A DNA stretch of 7,504 nt from Candidatus Zixiibacteriota bacterium. GTDB taxonomy: Bacteria > Zixibacteria > MSB-5A5 > GN15 > FEB-12. A program made the translations under genes and the position numbers. The stretch lies in contig JAOZPL010000096.1 of assembly GCA_029932795.1 (NCBI GenBank), positions 1-7,504 of the forward strand. The letters run 5' to 3'. Numbering within the stretch: position 1 is the stretch's first letter; each line of letters begins with the position of its first letter. The notes under the pieces were generated by a model. That model did no database searches. It worked only from the letters and a program-made list of their open reading frames with translations, and was not told the DNA's origin. Of this stretch, positions 1 to 7,487 are shown one piece after another.

Positions 1-103
1 ATAACAATACCACTTTGGTTGGCATATGACAACATAAATATTAAGAAATGTATGGGAAACGTATGCTAACATGCTGTATCGTGGTCGAAGGGGGGTGTAA
101 TAC
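1..103 (+). promoter_or_regulatory. Non-coding leader upstream of rpsU; weak promoter candidate
   Basis: No coding region is supported here. The stretch is AT-rich for its first 50 or so bases, as promoter regions often are. The best sigma-70-like pair I can find is TTGGCA (19-24) with TAAGAA (42-47) at a 17-base spacing. The -35 matches consensus at 5 of 6 positions but the -10 at only 3 of 6. A second possible -10, TATGCT (62-67), has no good -35. Transcription of rpsU from this region is plausible because the gene follows directly, but the exact promoter is not resolved and read-through from an upstream gene cannot be excluded. Confidence 0.25.
88..95 (+). promoter_or_regulatory. Ribosome binding site of rpsU, supports the TTG start
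   Basis: AAGGGGGG lies 8 bases before the TTG at 104. It resembles the AAGGAGG consensus with G in place of the internal A, and is the only Shine-Dalgarno-like sequence near the 5' end of the bS21 frame. There is no ATG in that frame upstream of the conserved N-terminal region, so this site decides the unusual start codon. Confidence 0.7.
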
Positions 104-304
104 TTGACCGGAGTACGAGTGCGAGATGACGAATCCTTTGAAAGAGCCCTCCGACGGTTTAATAAGTTCTGCGAGAAGTCCGGAATCCTGTCCGACTATA
201 AAAAGCACCAGCACTACGAGAAACCCTCAGAGAGCAGAAAACGCAAACTGGCTGCAGCCCGCCGTAAAGCACGCAAAATGCGCTACCTTGAAAGCAGGAA
301 ATAA
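104..304 (+). CDS. rpsU: Small ribosomal subunit protein bS21
   Basis: This is a 66-residue, very basic protein of the bS21 family, which binds the platform of the 30S subunit near the 3' end of 16S rRNA and assists initiation. Family features visible are the opening V-R-V-R-D-D-E, the helix ALRRFNKFCEKSGIL (residues 15-29), the YEKPSESRKRK segment (38-48), and a lysine/arginine-rich C-terminal tail (49-66). The length is normal for the family. Translation must begin at TTG, because there is no in-frame ATG and the TTG sits 8 bases behind a G-rich ribosome binding site. The stop codon TAA shares its last base with the ATG of the next gene (TAATG), suggesting coupled translation. The rpsU-yqeY pair is common in bacteria. 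Confidence 0.95.
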   Translation: MTGVRVRDDESFERALRRFNKFCEKSGILSDYKKHQHYEKPSESRKRKLAAARRKARKMRYLESRK

Positions 305-750
305 TGACGGTCGTCGAAGAAATTGACGAGCAGCTTAAGAAGGCCCTGAAAGCCGGTGACAAGAAGAGAGTCACTGTTCTTCGGGGCCTAAAGTCTGATC
401 TAAATTACAAGCGTATCGACCTCGGCTCGGACTTGACCGACGAGCATGTTATCGAGGTCCTCAACTCCGCAGCCAAGAAGCGGCGGGAGGCAATTGACCA
501 GTATGAGCGGGCTGGAAGAGATGATCTGGTTAAACAGGAGAGTTTTGAACTAGAGGTGATTATTTCCTATTTACCCGCACAGCTCAATGAGGGAGAACTC
601 CGGAAGATTGTTAAAGCGGCGATTGAGGAAAGCCACGCCGACTCCCCGGGGAACATTGGCCAAGTCATGAAGGTCCTGATGCCCAAAGTCAAGGGCCGAG
701 CCGACGGCAAGCTGGTCAACCGGCTGGTCACAGAATTGCTTGCCAAGTAA
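304..750 (+). CDS. yqeY: GatB/YqeY domain protein
   Basis: This 148-residue cytosolic protein matches the stand-alone YqeY family, which shares its fold with the tail domain of GatB, a subunit of the tRNA-dependent amidotransferase. Visible family marks are the N-terminal helix with KKALKAGDKKRVTVLRGLKSD (around 12-32), the AAKKRREAI.QY..AGRDDL block (56-75), YLPAQL (89-94) and GQVMKVLMPKVKGRADG (119-135). The GatB tail contacts tRNA, so a tRNA-related role is often suggested for YqeY, but the function of the free-standing protein is not firmly known. The start is an ATG overlapping the rpsU stop by one base; AGGAA at the end of rpsU can act as its ribosome binding site. It is co-oriented and probably co-transcribed with rpsU. 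Confidence 0.92.
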   Translation: MTVVEEIDEQLKKALKAGDKKRVTVLRGLKSDLNYKRIDLGSDLTDEHVIEVLNSAAKKRREAIDQYERAGRDDLVKQESFELEVIISYLPAQLNEGELRKIVKAAIEESHADSPGNIGQVMKVLMPKVKGRADGKLVNRLVTELLAK

Positions 751-808
751 TTCAACAAATCTTTATATTCCTTCCCAATAGAACTATACCCGACGCAGGG
801 AGTGTGAT

Positions 809-1447
809 ATGAACTGGGTTGACGGTGTGCTCATTGTATTGCTGCTGGCGTCAGTCATAATTGGCTCCAGGAAAGGTCTTATTCGGGAGTCCATGGCTTT
901 CATCGTATTTTTTGCCGCCATTGTGACGTCAGTGAACTATATTGATACCTTTGCCGTCTGGGTCTACGAGCAGATCGGCGGTTCGCCACTGGTATGCGCT
1001 TTTCTGTCTTTCATCTTCCTGATAGCGCTCAGTTACGCCGCGTTCAAACTGCTTGGCATGCTCTTCTACAGAATCGCCAGCCTGAAGGAAGTCAAACGGC
1101 GCGACCAAATGGGCGGCGCTCTGGTAGGCTTTCTGCGCGGCTGGGTCTCCATCGGCCTCCTGACTTTCCTTATCTTCCTGCTTCCGATGCCTGACAATTT
1201 CTACACTGCCTTCGAAGAATCTTTCTTTGGCCCCACGGTGGCCAAGACGGTCCCATTCATGTTCGAGGTAACAAGCATCACTCATCCGGAGACCCCGAGC
1301 TTCATGGAGAAGATTGAAGAGACCTTACTTTTTGCGCCAACTGGCGGCAAAACCGGAAGGGACATGCTTACCGAGGACCGGCAGCAGGTACATGAGATTT
1401 TGCGACATATGGAGTTTTTCTTCAGCAACAGCGGCATCGACATCTAA
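809..1447 (+). CDS. cvpA: CvpA family inner-membrane protein
   Basis: This 212-residue protein has the architecture of the CvpA family, named for E. coli CvpA, which is needed for colicin V production and has been linked to envelope stress tolerance. Four hydrophobic segments are visible at about residues 5-19, 28-50, 62-88 and 103-125. The family pattern is also present: an N-terminal N-W-V-D, a short G.RKG.IRE loop between the first two segments (19-27), and a glycine-rich DQMGGALVGFLRGW entry to the fourth segment (99-112). Residues 126-212 form a soluble, charged tail. The ATG is 6 bases behind AGGGAG (797-802). Fifty-eight bases separate it from yqeY, with no clear terminator, so it may be the last gene of the rpsU unit; a hairpin terminator follows. 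CvpA genes often lie next to mutS2. The molecular function is unknown. Confidence 0.85.
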   Translation: MNWVDGVLIVLLLASVIIGSRKGLIRESMAFIVFFAAIVTSVNYIDTFAVWVYEQIGGSPLVCAFLSFIFLIALSYAAFKLLGMLFYRIASLKEVKRRDQMGGALVGFLRGWVSIGLLTFLIFLLPMPDNFYTAFEESFFGPTVAKTVPFMFEVTSITHPETPSFMEKIEETLLFAPTGGKTGRDMLTEDRQQVHEILRHMEFFFSNSGIDI

Positions 1448-1457
1448 ATTGGTTTTA

Positions 1458-1486
1458 TTTCCACCCTGTTTCGCCTATATTATAAC
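1458..1486 (+). promoter_or_regulatory. Weak promoter candidate for mutS2-dnaG-recN
   Basis: TTTCCA (1458-1463) and TATAAC (1481-1486) are separated by 17 bases and match the sigma-70 boxes at 4 of 6 and 5 of 6 positions. TATATT (1476-1481) offers an alternative -10 without a good -35. The predicted start, near 1493, would fall inside the hairpin of the preceding terminator. This is inference from consensus matching only, although some promoter is expected here if the terminator really isolates the downstream unit. Confidence 0.25.
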
Positions 1487-1506
1487 CGGCCATAGGCCGG
1501 TTTTTT
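1484..1506 (+). terminator. Rho-independent terminator after cvpA
   Basis: A perfect 8-base-pair stem, AACCGGCC (1484-1491) with GGCCGGTT (1495-1502), encloses the 3-base loop ATA. It runs directly into a T-tract (six Ts, 1501-1506, followed by CTTC). It lies 36 bases past the cvpA stop and 21 bases before the mutS2 start, so it most likely ends the rpsU-yqeY-cvpA transcript. The upstream AA also allows limited pairing with Ts. No equivalent T-tract exists on the opposite strand. Confidence 0.85.
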
Positions 1507-1527
1507 CTTCTGGAAACCTGTGCCATC

Positions 1528-3894
1528 ATGATTGACCAGCACACACTGGAAACACTTGAATTCCCCAAGATAATAACGGCCATCTCGGGCAAGTGCCTGA
1601 CGCCTTACGGCACGCAGGTGGTTCGCAGTATTGAACCTTTATTTGACAGAGAAGCAATTGAGCGCCGGCAGGATGAAATCGCTCAAATGAAGGATATCAT
1701 CAATTTCGGCTCGGCAATTCCTCTATGCCGCCTTGAAGACTGCACCGAACTTCTTGAAAGATCCTCTCTGGAGGGGACATATCTGGACCCGGACGAGATA
1801 TTACGGGTGCTGGAGTTGGTCGAGGTCTCCATTGATCTTCATGGGTACGACCGGGAGGAACGAGAGAAATTCCCGGCTATTGACGAGTACCTGAGAAAAA
1901 TACGAGCTTTCCCTGAACTGAAAAAGGAGATCAACCGGGCTATTGACGAATCCGGAGATATCAAGGACAACGCCTCATCGAAGCTAAAACGAACCAGACT
2001 GGACCTTGCGGACAGTCGCCGGACAATCCTCAACCGCCTGGAGAGCATTCTGGCTCGCCAGCATAAGCAGGCCGGCTGGCAGGACGACGTCATTACCCAG
2101 CGTAATGGGCGTTACGTTATTCCGATCATCTCCGGTCAGTACTCGCACAACCTGGGTATCCTTCATGACCGCAGCCAGTCCGGGGCTACCTTTTATGTGG
2201 AACCGAATGAGACCGTTGAGCTGAACAACCGAATCAACCAGCTCATGCAGGAGGAACGCGTGGAAATGGATCGGATCCTCCGGGCGATTACGGCGGAGAT
2301 CGCCCAGCGTGCTGATCCGTTGCAGGAGAACTGTCGATTGATTGGTTTGCTCGATTTCTTCCATGCAGCAGCCGGTCTTGCCAACCAGATTAAAGCCGAC
2401 CGTCCCGCTATTACCACCGAGCCACAATTGCAGCTTCGTGAAGCCCGACACCCCCTGTTGATCCTGCAGCATGGCGGCATTGATAAGGTAGTACCGTTGA
2501 CGATCTCAGTGGATGAATCGCGCCAGGGGGTATTGATTACCGGTCCCAACACCGGCGGCAAGACCATCGCGCTTAAAACGATCGGGCTGTCCATCCTGAT
2601 GGCCCAAGCCGGCCTGCCGATTCCTGCTGACCCCAGATCAGGTACGGGGATATTTGCAAGTGTCTTTGCTGACATTGGTGACGAACAGTCTATTGAACTC
2701 TCCCTCTCAACTTTCTCTTCACACGTTGGAAACATCGTCAAGGCAACCAGGAACATCTCACCTGGCACTCTCCTGCTTTTTGACGAGATCGGCGCCGGCA
2801 CTGATCCCAAAGAGGGAGCCGCTCTTGCTGAGGCCATTATTCTCTATACTATAAAACATGGTGCGAAGCTGATCGCAACTACGCATTACTCACAACTTAA
2901 GACTCTGGCGCTGGAACACCCGGAGATAGAGAATGCCTCGCTGGAATTCGACCGGCAGTCGCTGGCTCCAACATATCGGCTGCAGATGGGCATCCCCGGA
3001 TCATCCTACGCCGTTGAGATTGCCAGTCGTCTCGGTATGAACCCCCAAATATGTAAACAGGCCTCCAGCCTGCTTGGCAGCAGCGAGCGTTCGTTAACAG
3101 ACTTGATCGCGTCGTTAGAATCGGAGCTTGCCCGCGTCCGCGAGGACAAGACTAACCTCACCGACCGCCTTGCCAAAGCAAAAGAACTGGAAGATTTCTA
3201 CCGGACGCAGACAGACAGGCTGCAGAAGGAGACTAAGGAGGAGAAAAAGAAAGCGTTGGCGGAAACCGAGCAGCTTCTTGAACAGACCCGCAGGGAAGCC
3301 GAGAAACTGGTCGCCGACATTCGGAAAACGCAGGCCTCTGAACGTTCGGTGAAAGAATTCCACCATAGACTCAGGTCAGCCGAGGAAAGAGCTGCCCACC
3401 TTCGTGCCAAGTTGGAATCCGAAGCGCAAAGTGCAAAAGAGCCAGCAAGGTTTGAAGCCGGTGATGCGGTGAGAATCCTTTCTCTCAACCAGAAAGGGGA
3501 AATCAAGGAACTGCTCGACCGCAACAAGGCTCGCGTGCGAGTCGGTAATGTCACCACGGTTGTCGAACTTCGTAACCTTGAGAAGCTGTCAGACACTCAC
3601 CAGCCTAAACGACGATCCGCCGGCACCACCTACGATACTGAGCAGGCATCCTCACCGGAGATTCACCTCCGGGGAATGACAGTTGACGAAGCGCTTGAAG
3701 CTCTCGAGAGATTCCTTGACCACGCTGTCGTCAGCGGACTGTCTCAGGTGTATGTTATCCACGGCAAGGGAACGGGTACACTTCGCCGCTCCTTGACAGA
3801 CTACCTCAAGCAACATCCCGATGTAATAGACATCCGGCTCGGCAACTGGAACGAGGGAGGCGCCGGCGTCACGGTTGTCAAACTGAAGCAATGA
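1528..3894 (+). CDS. mutS2: Endonuclease MutS2 (MutS-like ATPase with Smr domain)
   Basis: This 788-residue protein is full length for MutS2. The family has been implicated in suppressing recombination between divergent DNA and, in Bacillus subtilis, in rescue of collided ribosomes. It lacks the mismatch-recognition domain of MutS. The start M-DQHTLETLEFPKI fits the family N-terminus. Residues up to about 300 form the helical core/clamp region. The ATPase follows, with Walker A GPNTGGKT (339-346), a FADIGDEQS segment (380-388), Walker B LLLFDEIGAGTD (415-426) and the TTHY switch (451-454). A long charged coiled coil spans about 518-638, a small beta-rich KOW-like segment about 643-688, and the C-terminal Smr domain about 710-788 with HGKGTG (745-750). 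The usual LDLRG of the Smr domain reads IHLRG here (712-716). The ribosome binding site is weak (GGAAA, 1512-1516). The stop overlaps dnaG by 4 bases. Confidence 0.96.
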   Translation: MIDQHTLETLEFPKIITAISGKCLTPYGTQVVRSIEPLFDREAIERRQDEIAQMKDIINFGSAIPLCRLEDCTELLERSSLEGTYLDPDEILRVLELVEVSIDLHGYDREEREKFPAIDEYLRKIRAFPELKKEINRAIDESGDIKDNASSKLKRTRLDLADSRRTILNRLESILARQHKQAGWQDDVITQRNGRYVIPIISGQYSHNLGILHDRSQSGATFYVEPNETVELNNRINQLMQEERVEMDRILRAITAEIAQRADPLQENCRLIGLLDFFHAAAGLANQIKADRPAITTEPQLQLREARHPLLILQHGGIDKVVPLTISVDESRQGVLITGPNTGGKTIALKTIGLSILMAQAGLPIPADPRSGTGIFASVFADIGDEQSIELSLSTFSSHVGNIVKATRNISPGTLLLFDEIGAGTDPKEGAALAEAIILYTIKHGAKLIATTHYSQLKTLALEHPEIENASLEFDRQSLAPTYRLQMGIPGSSYAVEIASRLGMNPQICKQASSLLGSSERSLTDLIASLESELARVREDKTNLTDRLAKAKELEDFYRTQTDRLQKETKEEKKKALAETEQLLEQTRREAEKLVADIRKTQASERSVKEFHHRLRSAEERAAHLRAKLESEAQSAKEPARFEAGDAVRILSLNQKGEIKELLDRNKARVRVGNVTTVVELRNLEKLSDTHQPKRRSAGTTYDTEQASSPEIHLRGMTVDEALEALERFLDHAVVSGLSQVYVIHGKGTGTLRRSLTDYLKQHPDVIDIRLGNWNEGGAGVTVVKLKQ

Positions 3895-5612
3895 TACCGC
3901 AGGAAACAATAGAACAGATCCGTCAGGCGACGGACATTGCCCAGATCATCGGCGAATATGTCCGTCTCAAAAAAAAAGGACGAAACTTTGAGGCCCTCTG
4001 CCCCTTCCACACGGAAAAAACTCCCTCCTTCAAAGTTAATACCGAGCGTCAAATCTACCACTGTTTTGGTTGTGGCAAGGGAGGCAATGTCTTCACCTTC
4101 CTGATGGAACACGAAAAGATGTCCTTTGTCGAGGCGGTCCGGCACCTGGCCGCCAAGGCGAACATCATCATCCGAGAGGAAGTCTCGGACATCAAACGGG
4201 AGCAGCTTGAACGCCTTAATTATGCCCATCAAGTGGCCCTTGAATACTTCCACAAGGTGCTGCACGAACCCAAGTACAAACGAGTCCTTGACGATTATCT
4301 CAAGATTAAACGGGGCATTACAGAAAACAGCATTGAACAGTTCCAGCTCGGTCTGGCCGGTGAAAGCTGGGACGGGCTCATTCGATATGCAACTGGGAAA
4401 GATCTGAAGATTGAGGATTTGGAGAAAGCGGGGCTGATCGTGCGCTCCGAGAAGGGTCAGAGTTACCACGACCGTTTCCGTTTGAGGTTGATGTTTCCCA
4501 TCTTTAATTTTAGCTCAAAGCCGATTGCATTTGGCGGTCGGGCGCTGAAAAGAGGGGAACCGGCCAAGTACATCAATTCACCGGAGACACCGCTGTACAA
4601 CAAGAGCAACGTGCTTTACGGCCTGAACATGTCGCGACACGCCATCCGTGAGACCAGATCAGTTTTTGTGGTCGAAGGTTACTTTGATCTCATTTCCCTC
4701 TGGCAAACAGGTGTACTTAACGTGGTCGCTTCATCCGGAACCGCCTTCTCACATCAACAGGCACGTCTCCTGGCACGCTTCGCCGAGAACGTTTACCTTT
4801 TTTTCGATGCCGACTCCGCCGGTCAACAGGCCGCCCTTCGCTCTGTTGATGCTCTCTTCGACGCCGGGCTGGAGGTCAGGGTGATTGTACCCCCCGAAGG
4901 CGAAGACCCGGACTCTATTGCGCGGGCCTCCGGTCGAGATGGGATTGAGGTCCTGCAGGATGATGCCTTGAGATATATTCCTTTTCGTATTAAAGGTCTT
5001 GAGCTTGACAATGCTGGAATCATTGTCAAGGATAAACTCATAAAAGAGCTGAGCAGCCTTGGGGGAAGGATCTCGGACCCTATCCGTCGAGCCCTTTTTA
5101 TCCAGGAAGCTGCTGATGCTCTCGGGGTAAATGTCACCCTCTTCCGTACTACCGGGGCAACACAGCCAACATCTCAAAGCCTGTCAGGAACCAGACAGAG
5201 GGGCCTCCAACGGATTGAGTTTGAGTTCCTCTCTCTGCTGCTTAGCAATCCGGGGCTTATTGATACAGTACTTGAACAGATTTTACCGGACGATTTCGAT
5301 TCAAAACAGCTCTCTCGCCTTTATTCAGCCATGATCAGCCAGTACCAGAAGGGAGGCTTTATTGATGCCAACCGCCTTGTCGAGTACTTCCAGGATGAAG
5401 ATTCAGTCTCCCTGCTAACTGAACTGGCCGCCGTGGACTGGGACCAAACCACCGTAGAGAGAGAGATCAGGGACCGGATCAGGGATTTTGTGGAAAGAAA
5501 AAAGAAAAAAATCCGCTTACGGCTACAGAAGGAACTAGCTCAGGCCGAAGCAAATGGTGATCAGGATGAAGCGAACAGACTACTCGAAAAATTGAAGAAT
5601 CATGGCCTGTAA
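3891..5612 (+). CDS. dnaG: DNA primase DnaG
   Basis: This 573-residue primase makes the RNA primers for chromosome replication. The N-terminal CHC2-type zinc-binding domain is complete, with Cys37 and His40 in CPFH and Cys58 and Cys61 in CFGCG. The catalytic core carries the basic RNA-polymerase-type block around 195-219 (DRFRLRLMFPI...AFGGRAL). Its TOPRIM motifs are VVEGYFD (260-266, Glu262), FFDADSAG (304-311, Asp306 and Asp308) and the EDPDS acidic stretch (338-342). About 435-573 is the helical C-terminal region that in other bacteria binds the DnaB helicase; it ends in charged helices. The length is slightly below the roughly 580-600 residues usual for the family. The ATG overlaps the mutS2 stop (ATGA) and there is no good local ribosome binding site, which suggests coupled translation. 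rpoD, the usual downstream neighbour, is absent. Confidence 0.97.
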   Translation: MIPQETIEQIRQATDIAQIIGEYVRLKKKGRNFEALCPFHTEKTPSFKVNTERQIYHCFGCGKGGNVFTFLMEHEKMSFVEAVRHLAAKANIIIREEVSDIKREQLERLNYAHQVALEYFHKVLHEPKYKRVLDDYLKIKRGITENSIEQFQLGLAGESWDGLIRYATGKDLKIEDLEKAGLIVRSEKGQSYHDRFRLRLMFPIFNFSSKPIAFGGRALKRGEPAKYINSPETPLYNKSNVLYGLNMSRHAIRETRSVFVVEGYFDLISLWQTGVLNVVASSGTAFSHQQARLLARFAENVYLFFDADSAGQQAALRSVDALFDAGLEVRVIVPPEGEDPDSIARASGRDGIEVLQDDALRYIPFRIKGLELDNAGIIVKDKLIKELSSLGGRISDPIRRALFIQEAADALGVNVTLFRTTGATQPTSQSLSGTRQRGLQRIEFEFLSLLLSNPGLIDTVLEQILPDDFDSKQLSRLYSAMISQYQKGGFIDANRLVEYFQDEDSVSLLTELAAVDWDQTTVEREIRDRIRDFVERKKKKIRLRLQKELAQAEANGDQDEANRLLEKLKNHGL

Positions 5613-7270
5613 TGCTAAAGTCTCTTAGAATTGACAATATTGCCCTGGTGGAATCAGCAGAGTTGCGTTTCGAGAGAGGGTTATCCGTGCTTACCGGTGA
5701 GACCGGCGCCGGTAAGTCTGTTATTGTCACCGCCCTCTCTCTTGCCCTGGGTGAAAGAGCCGACCGAGAGTTCATCCGGGCTGGTGAAACCAGAGCCACG
5801 GTCGAGGCAACGTTTGACGTCTCGGCGATGTCCGGTCAGTACAAGAAAAAGTACGCCGACGACATCATCGACAACGGCTTCACCGTACTCCGGGAGATCT
5901 TCAACAACGGCAGTTCCCGAGTGAAAGTGAACGGCACCGCTTCTACGCTGGGCCGGCTCCGGGAGCTGACTTCCCCTCTAGCTGAAATCCTCGGGCAGCA
6001 CGCCAACCAGATGCTTATGAGCGAAGAAAACCATCTCCTCTTCCTGGACCATTTTGCTGCCCTTGACATCCTCCGCGAAGAGGTCACGGAGGTTTTCACA
6101 CAATGGGAAAAAACAGAGACGGAACTCCGAAGAATTCGTTCCCGGCGGGAACAACTGGTTAAAGAAAGGGAACTTTTGCTCTTCCAAAAACAGGAGATCG
6201 AGAAGGCGAACGTATCCGTCGGCGAAGAAGAACGGCTTGTGGCAGAGCGAAAAATCCTCGACTCCTCTCGCACCCTCATGCAGTCGGCAGCGGAAGTCCA
6301 GAATACGCTTGACCACGAGGACGGCTCCGCTCTCACACATCTCCGGCAGGCCCGTAAAGAGCTTGAGAGAATGGCCGCGATTGATGCCGGACTGCGAGAA
6401 CATCTCAAGGAACTGACCGACATTGATTACCGGCTGGAAGAAATCCGGCGCTTTGTGGAGCAGTACGGATCAAGCATACCCGATGACCCGGTGCGTCTCG
6501 ATGATATCAACGCACGCCTTGACGAACTCTATCACCTGAAAAAAAAGTACGGCGGCTCCGAAGAAGCAATCCTGCAGACGTTGAACGAGATTGTAGAAAA
6601 GCTGGAAAACCGTCCGGATACCGACTCGCACATAGTCGTTCTGGAAAAACATAACGAGCAACTCCGTAACGAATACACGGAGAAGGCGCTCTCACTGACT
6701 GCGGTCCGCCGCAAAGCGGCCGATTATCTCAAGAAACTGGTCGTGAAAGAACTGACCGAACTGGCTATTGACGGTGCCGCGTTTGAGTTTGAATTCCTTT
6801 ACGAAGATGACCCGGATGGTATCCGGCTTGACGACAGCTTTGTCAAACCACACGCCCATGGCCTGGAAAGCGGACGATTTCTGTTCTCAGCAAATCCCGG
6901 TGAACCGCTGAAGTCGCTTGTCAGAACCGCCTCCGGCGGCGAGGTCTCACGCGTCTTGTTAGCACTGAAAGCGACGGAGAAAAAGAACGCCAAGCTGGCG
7001 CATTCCCTGCTGGTTTTCGACGAGGTTGACACTGGTATCGGTGGCCGGACAGCCACCGAAGTTGGGCGGAAACTGAAAAATCTCGCCGGCGACTGCCAGC
7101 TTCTGGTCATCACCCATCTCCACCAGATCGCCCGCTTCGCCGACCATCACTTTGTCGCCCGCAAAGCCCCCCAGCGGGATGCCCGGACAACCATCTCCGT
7201 CACTCGTCTTGAACCCGACACCATCCCATCCGAACTTGACCGCATGATCGCCCTTCCCAAAAAGGCGTGA
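5612..7270 (+). CDS. recN: DNA repair protein RecN
   Basis: This 552-residue SMC-like ATPase acts early in double-strand-break repair, gathering DNA ends and supporting RecA-dependent recombination. Visible motifs are Walker A GETGAGKS (29-36), the Q-loop GQHANQ (128-133), ABC signature TASGGEVSRVLLALK (439-453), Walker B LLVFDEVDTGIGG (466-478) and the H-loop ITHLHQIA (500-507). Between them lie two long charged helical arms (about 150-285 and 297-385), forming the short coiled coil typical of RecN. The length is normal. The start MLKSLRIDNIALV fits the family and its ATG overlaps the dnaG stop by one base (TAATG). The C-terminus ends in ELDRMIALPKKA, a modest departure from the usual ...IARML.G ending. 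I saw no LexA/SOS operator just upstream, as expected for an internal operon gene. Confidence 0.97.
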   Translation: MLKSLRIDNIALVESAELRFERGLSVLTGETGAGKSVIVTALSLALGERADREFIRAGETRATVEATFDVSAMSGQYKKKYADDIIDNGFTVLREIFNNGSSRVKVNGTASTLGRLRELTSPLAEILGQHANQMLMSEENHLLFLDHFAALDILREEVTEVFTQWEKTETELRRIRSRREQLVKERELLLFQKQEIEKANVSVGEEERLVAERKILDSSRTLMQSAAEVQNTLDHEDGSALTHLRQARKELERMAAIDAGLREHLKELTDIDYRLEEIRRFVEQYGSSIPDDPVRLDDINARLDELYHLKKKYGGSEEAILQTLNEIVEKLENRPDTDSHIVVLEKHNEQLRNEYTEKALSLTAVRRKAADYLKKLVVKELTELAIDGAAFEFEFLYEDDPDGIRLDDSFVKPHAHGLESGRFLFSANPGEPLKSLVRTASGGEVSRVLLALKATEKKNAKLAHSLLVFDEVDTGIGGRTATEVGRKLKNLAGDCQLLVITHLHQIARFADHHFVARKAPQRDARTTISVTRLEPDTIPSELDRMIALPKKA

Positions 7271-7366
7271 GGACTCTATATAACGGTAGAGCAAGCAATT
7301 CTTTTCCCGATAACGGGATTCCCCCATCAGAGTTTGCCATACAGTGTTCCCTACCAGCAAAGTCTT

Positions 7367-7404
7367 TTCACAGTGTGACAATCACCGCACTGTGAGCCTC
7401 TTTT
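7367..7404 (+). terminator. Interrupted palindrome, possible terminator of the recN unit
   Basis: TCACAGTG (7368-7375) and CACTGTGA (7388-7395) are perfect inverted copies. A T-G and a G-C pair extend the stem inward (7376-7377 with 7386-7387), leaving an 8-base loop. The stem is followed by GCCTCTTTT (7396-7404), a modest T-rich tail on the + strand, so termination of the mutS2-dnaG-recN transcript is the simplest reading. The short T-run and the 97-base distance from the recN stop weaken this. A protein-binding operator for the downstream promoter or a dispersed palindromic repeat are alternatives. Confidence 0.4.
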
Positions 7405-7458
7405 CGGCATGTCTGATATCACTGCACACAAATTGTAGCAAGATCGTCTATTGGTCGC

Positions 7459-7487
7459 TTGACAGGGAGTCTGGCGTGATGTAGAAT
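7459..7487 (+). promoter_or_regulatory. Sigma-70-type promoter reading out of the window
   Basis: A perfect -35 box TTGACA (7459-7464) and a near-perfect -10 box TAGAAT (7482-7487, 5 of 6) are separated by exactly 17 bases. The expected start point is about 7494-7496. Its target lies beyond the window and cannot be named. This is the best consensus promoter match in the segment, suggesting a fresh, well-transcribed unit begins here. Confidence 0.7.

Noticed and set aside
2193..2837. Long antisense open frame (214 codons) inside mutS2
   Set aside because: It is a shadow of the mutS2 ATPase coding region, rich in serine, arginine and proline, with no recognisable motif or ribosome binding site.
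3801..4469. Antisense open frame (222 codons) across the mutS2-dnaG junction
   Set aside because: It lies opposite two well-supported genes, covering the Smr end and the primase zinc domain, and shows no family features.
5836..6423. Antisense open frame (195 codons) inside recN
   Set aside because: Serine/arginine-rich composition typical of a reversed coiled-coil gene; no motif, and recN is unambiguous on the other strand.
7305..7318. Small hairpin TCCCG-ATAA-CGGGA as the recN terminator
   Set aside because: The stem is only 5 base pairs and is followed by TTCCCCC rather than a T-tract, so it was not listed as a terminator.
6959..7381. Antisense open frame (140 codons) from the intergenic region into recN
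   Set aside because: Most of it is opposite the RecN signature, Walker B and H-loop. The part outside recN is about 37 codons with no recognisable features and no ribosome binding site.
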